From Thermoanaerobaculia bacterium (lineage in GTDB: Bacteria; Acidobacteriota; Thermoanaerobaculia; UBA5066): a stretch of DNA of 16,472 nucleotides. The notes below the pieces were generated by a model that saw nothing but the letters and a program-made list of their open reading frames with translations, was not told the DNA's origin and ran no database searches. The DNA lies in assembly GCA_023717585.1 (NCBI GenBank), contig JAMQPJ010000670.1:1-16472 (forward strand), written 5' to 3'. Position 1 is the stretch's first letter; the number at the start of each line of letters is the position of its first letter. Made by a program: the position numbers and the translations under genes. Below are positions 15,307 to 16,472 of this stretch, piece by piece.

Positions 15307-16455
15307 ATGGCCGCCGATCTTTCGGTCACGTTCACCGGCATCCGGTTCGAGAATCCGTTCCTCCTCGCTTCGGCGCCGCCGACGGAGTCCGACACGAACA
15401 TCATGCGGGCCTTCGAGGCCGGCTGGGGCGGGGTCGTCACGAAGACGATCGGCCTCCACCCGGTCGTGAACGTCGCGGGCGCGAAGACGAAGTTCCTGAG
15501 GGCCGACGTCCACTCGCCGCGCATTTCGATGAAGGCGCGCCCCGAGTCGGTTCTCCACTCCTCGTGGAACTGGGAGCTCATCTCCGACAAGCCGCTCGAC
15601 TGGTGGGTCGGCCGCCTCTCGAAGATCAAGAAAGCGTTCCCGAAGAACGTCCTCGTCGCCTCGATCATGGCGGGCTCGGGCAACGACAAGGAGCTGCACA
15701 ACTGGCAGCTCCTCGCGAAGACCTGCCAGGACGAGGGTGTGGACGCCCTCGAGCTGAACTTCTCGTGCCCGCACATGGACCGCGACGACATGGGCTCGAA
15801 CATCGGGAAGTCGAGCGGCCTGACCTCGACCGTCACGCAGGCCGTGAAGGAGGTCGCGAAGGTTCCCGTGTGGACGAAGCTGACGCCCTCGACGACCGAC
15901 ATCGCGCTGGAGGCGGGCGCCGCGTTCCGGGGCGGCGCGAACGCGATCACCTCGTCGAACACGTTCCCGTCGATCCCGCTCGTCGACCCCGAGACGCTCG
16001 ACTTCGAAATGAACGTCGACGGCTACACGTCCTCGGGCGGCCTCGGCGGCCCGGCGATTCTCCCGCTCGCGCTCGCGAAGATGGCGCAGCTGACGCACGC
16101 CTTCCCGGACAAGTCGTTCTCCGGCATCGGCGGAATCTCGGATTTCTCGCACGCCCTCAACTACTTCCTCCTCGGCTGCGGCACCGTGCAGGTGTGCACG
16201 GCCGCGATGCTGGACCACGCGATCGGTCCGAACGTGATCCGGACCCTCAAGCAGGGGATGGCCGAGTTCCTCGAGATGAACGCGCACCGGGGCTGGACGT
16301 CGCTGGAGGACTTCCGCGGCCTGAGACGCGACCGCGTCGTCCCGCAGTCCCAGATTCGCCGTCCGAATCCCGGCGAGTACCACGGCGGGCACGAGGCGGA
16401 AGGCTACGCGGCGCCCGAGGTCACTCTCACGCCCGCGGGGGCCCCGGAAAAATAG
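15307..16455 (+). CDS. preA: Dihydropyrimidine dehydrogenase (PreA-like) catalytic flavoprotein
   Basis: The 382-residue product matches the FMN-binding catalytic domain of dihydropyrimidine dehydrogenase: FENPFLLASAPPTES, ALELNFSCPHMDRDDMG with catalytic Cys154, WTKLTPS with Lys191, and GIGGISDF followed by GCGTVQVCTAAM at the flavin phosphate site. The enzyme reduces uracil and thymine to dihydropyrimidines in the cytoplasm as the first step of reductive pyrimidine breakdown. E. coli PreA and mammalian DPD carry a C-terminal ferredoxin-like domain with two 4Fe-4S clusters. Here the protein ends after RRPNPGEYHGGHEAEGYAAP with no CxxCxxC motif, so electrons must enter another way, perhaps through a partner encoded beyond the window. 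A dihydroorotate dehydrogenase-like role is less likely. The NCS1 symporter nearby supports pyrimidine use. Confidence 0.88.
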   Translation: MAADLSVTFTGIRFENPFLLASAPPTESDTNIMRAFEAGWGGVVTKTIGLHPVVNVAGAKTKFLRADVHSPRISMKARPESVLHSSWNWELISDKPLDWWVGRLSKIKKAFPKNVLVASIMAGSGNDKELHNWQLLAKTCQDEGVDALELNFSCPHMDRDDMGSNIGKSSGLTSTVTQAVKEVAKVPVWTKLTPSTTDIALEAGAAFRGGANAITSSNTFPSIPLVDPETLDFEMNVDGYTSSGGLGGPAILPLALAKMAQLTHAFPDKSFSGIGGISDFSHALNYFLLGCGTVQVCTAAMLDHAIGPNVIRTLKQGMAEFLEMNAHRGWTSLEDFRGLRRDRVVPQSQIRRPNPGEYHGGHEAEGYAAPEVTLTPAGAPEK

Positions 16456-16472
16456 CTTTCGCACGCCGCGCG

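Overview
The window is about 68% G+C by eye, with tightly packed genes, many GTG/TTG starts and start-stop overlaps. Many products look secreted, periplasmic or membrane-bound. Lol-type sorting proteins, Sco-type periplasmic thiol proteins and the secreted Ig/VWA-like protein point to a Gram-negative, high-GC environmental bacterium. The combination fits an Acidobacteriota-like lineage, but this is an inference from gene content; no rRNA or other taxonomic marker is present.

Layout. Block 1 (1-6431, + strand) starts with a deoxyhypusine-synthase-like enzyme. Three consecutive Sco/SenC-type proteins follow (the first fused to a CusF-like copper-binding domain), then an ABC ATPase, an FtsX/MacB-type permease and a LolA-like outer-membrane lipoprotein-sorting protein. 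Most of these genes overlap by 4 to 8 bases, so they are probably one translationally coupled operon, possibly with a second promoter before the ATPase. A separately transcribed peroxiredoxin of different codon usage ends the block. Block 2 (6494-11828, - strand) holds an Ig/VWA-like secreted protein overlapping a secreted HExxH metalloprotease that is cut by an in-frame TAG, a membrane-anchored thioredoxin-fold protein, and an NCS1 nucleobase/hydantoin-type symporter. Block 3 (11894-16455, + strand) holds two unrecognised secreted proteins and a dihydropyrimidine dehydrogenase-like (PreA-like) flavoenzyme.

How the genes may work together. The Sco cluster suggests copper delivery to, or redox upkeep of, a CuA-type centre outside the cytoplasm. 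The ABC/FtsX/LolA-like trio suggests lipoprotein or lipid movement toward the outer membrane. The NCS1 symporter and the PreA-like enzyme make sense together as uptake and reduction of pyrimidines, although two orphan secreted-protein genes lie between them.

Most unusual points: (i) the metalloprotease reading frame continues for 68 sense codons after an in-frame TAG, and those codons encode a convincing C-terminus; (ii) four low-GC copies of a short sequence (consensus near GATTTtCTTwGAAAG) sit inside two signal- or anchor-bearing genes and form inverted repeats, one of which pairs the start codon region of its mRNA with sequence about 70 bases downstream; (iii) three tandem Sco proteins differ in cysteine spacing and membrane anchoring; (iv) there is a pair of undescribed secreted proteins. 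All intergenic gaps are under about 120 bases. No tRNA, rRNA, CRISPR array, transposase or convincing intrinsic terminator was seen.
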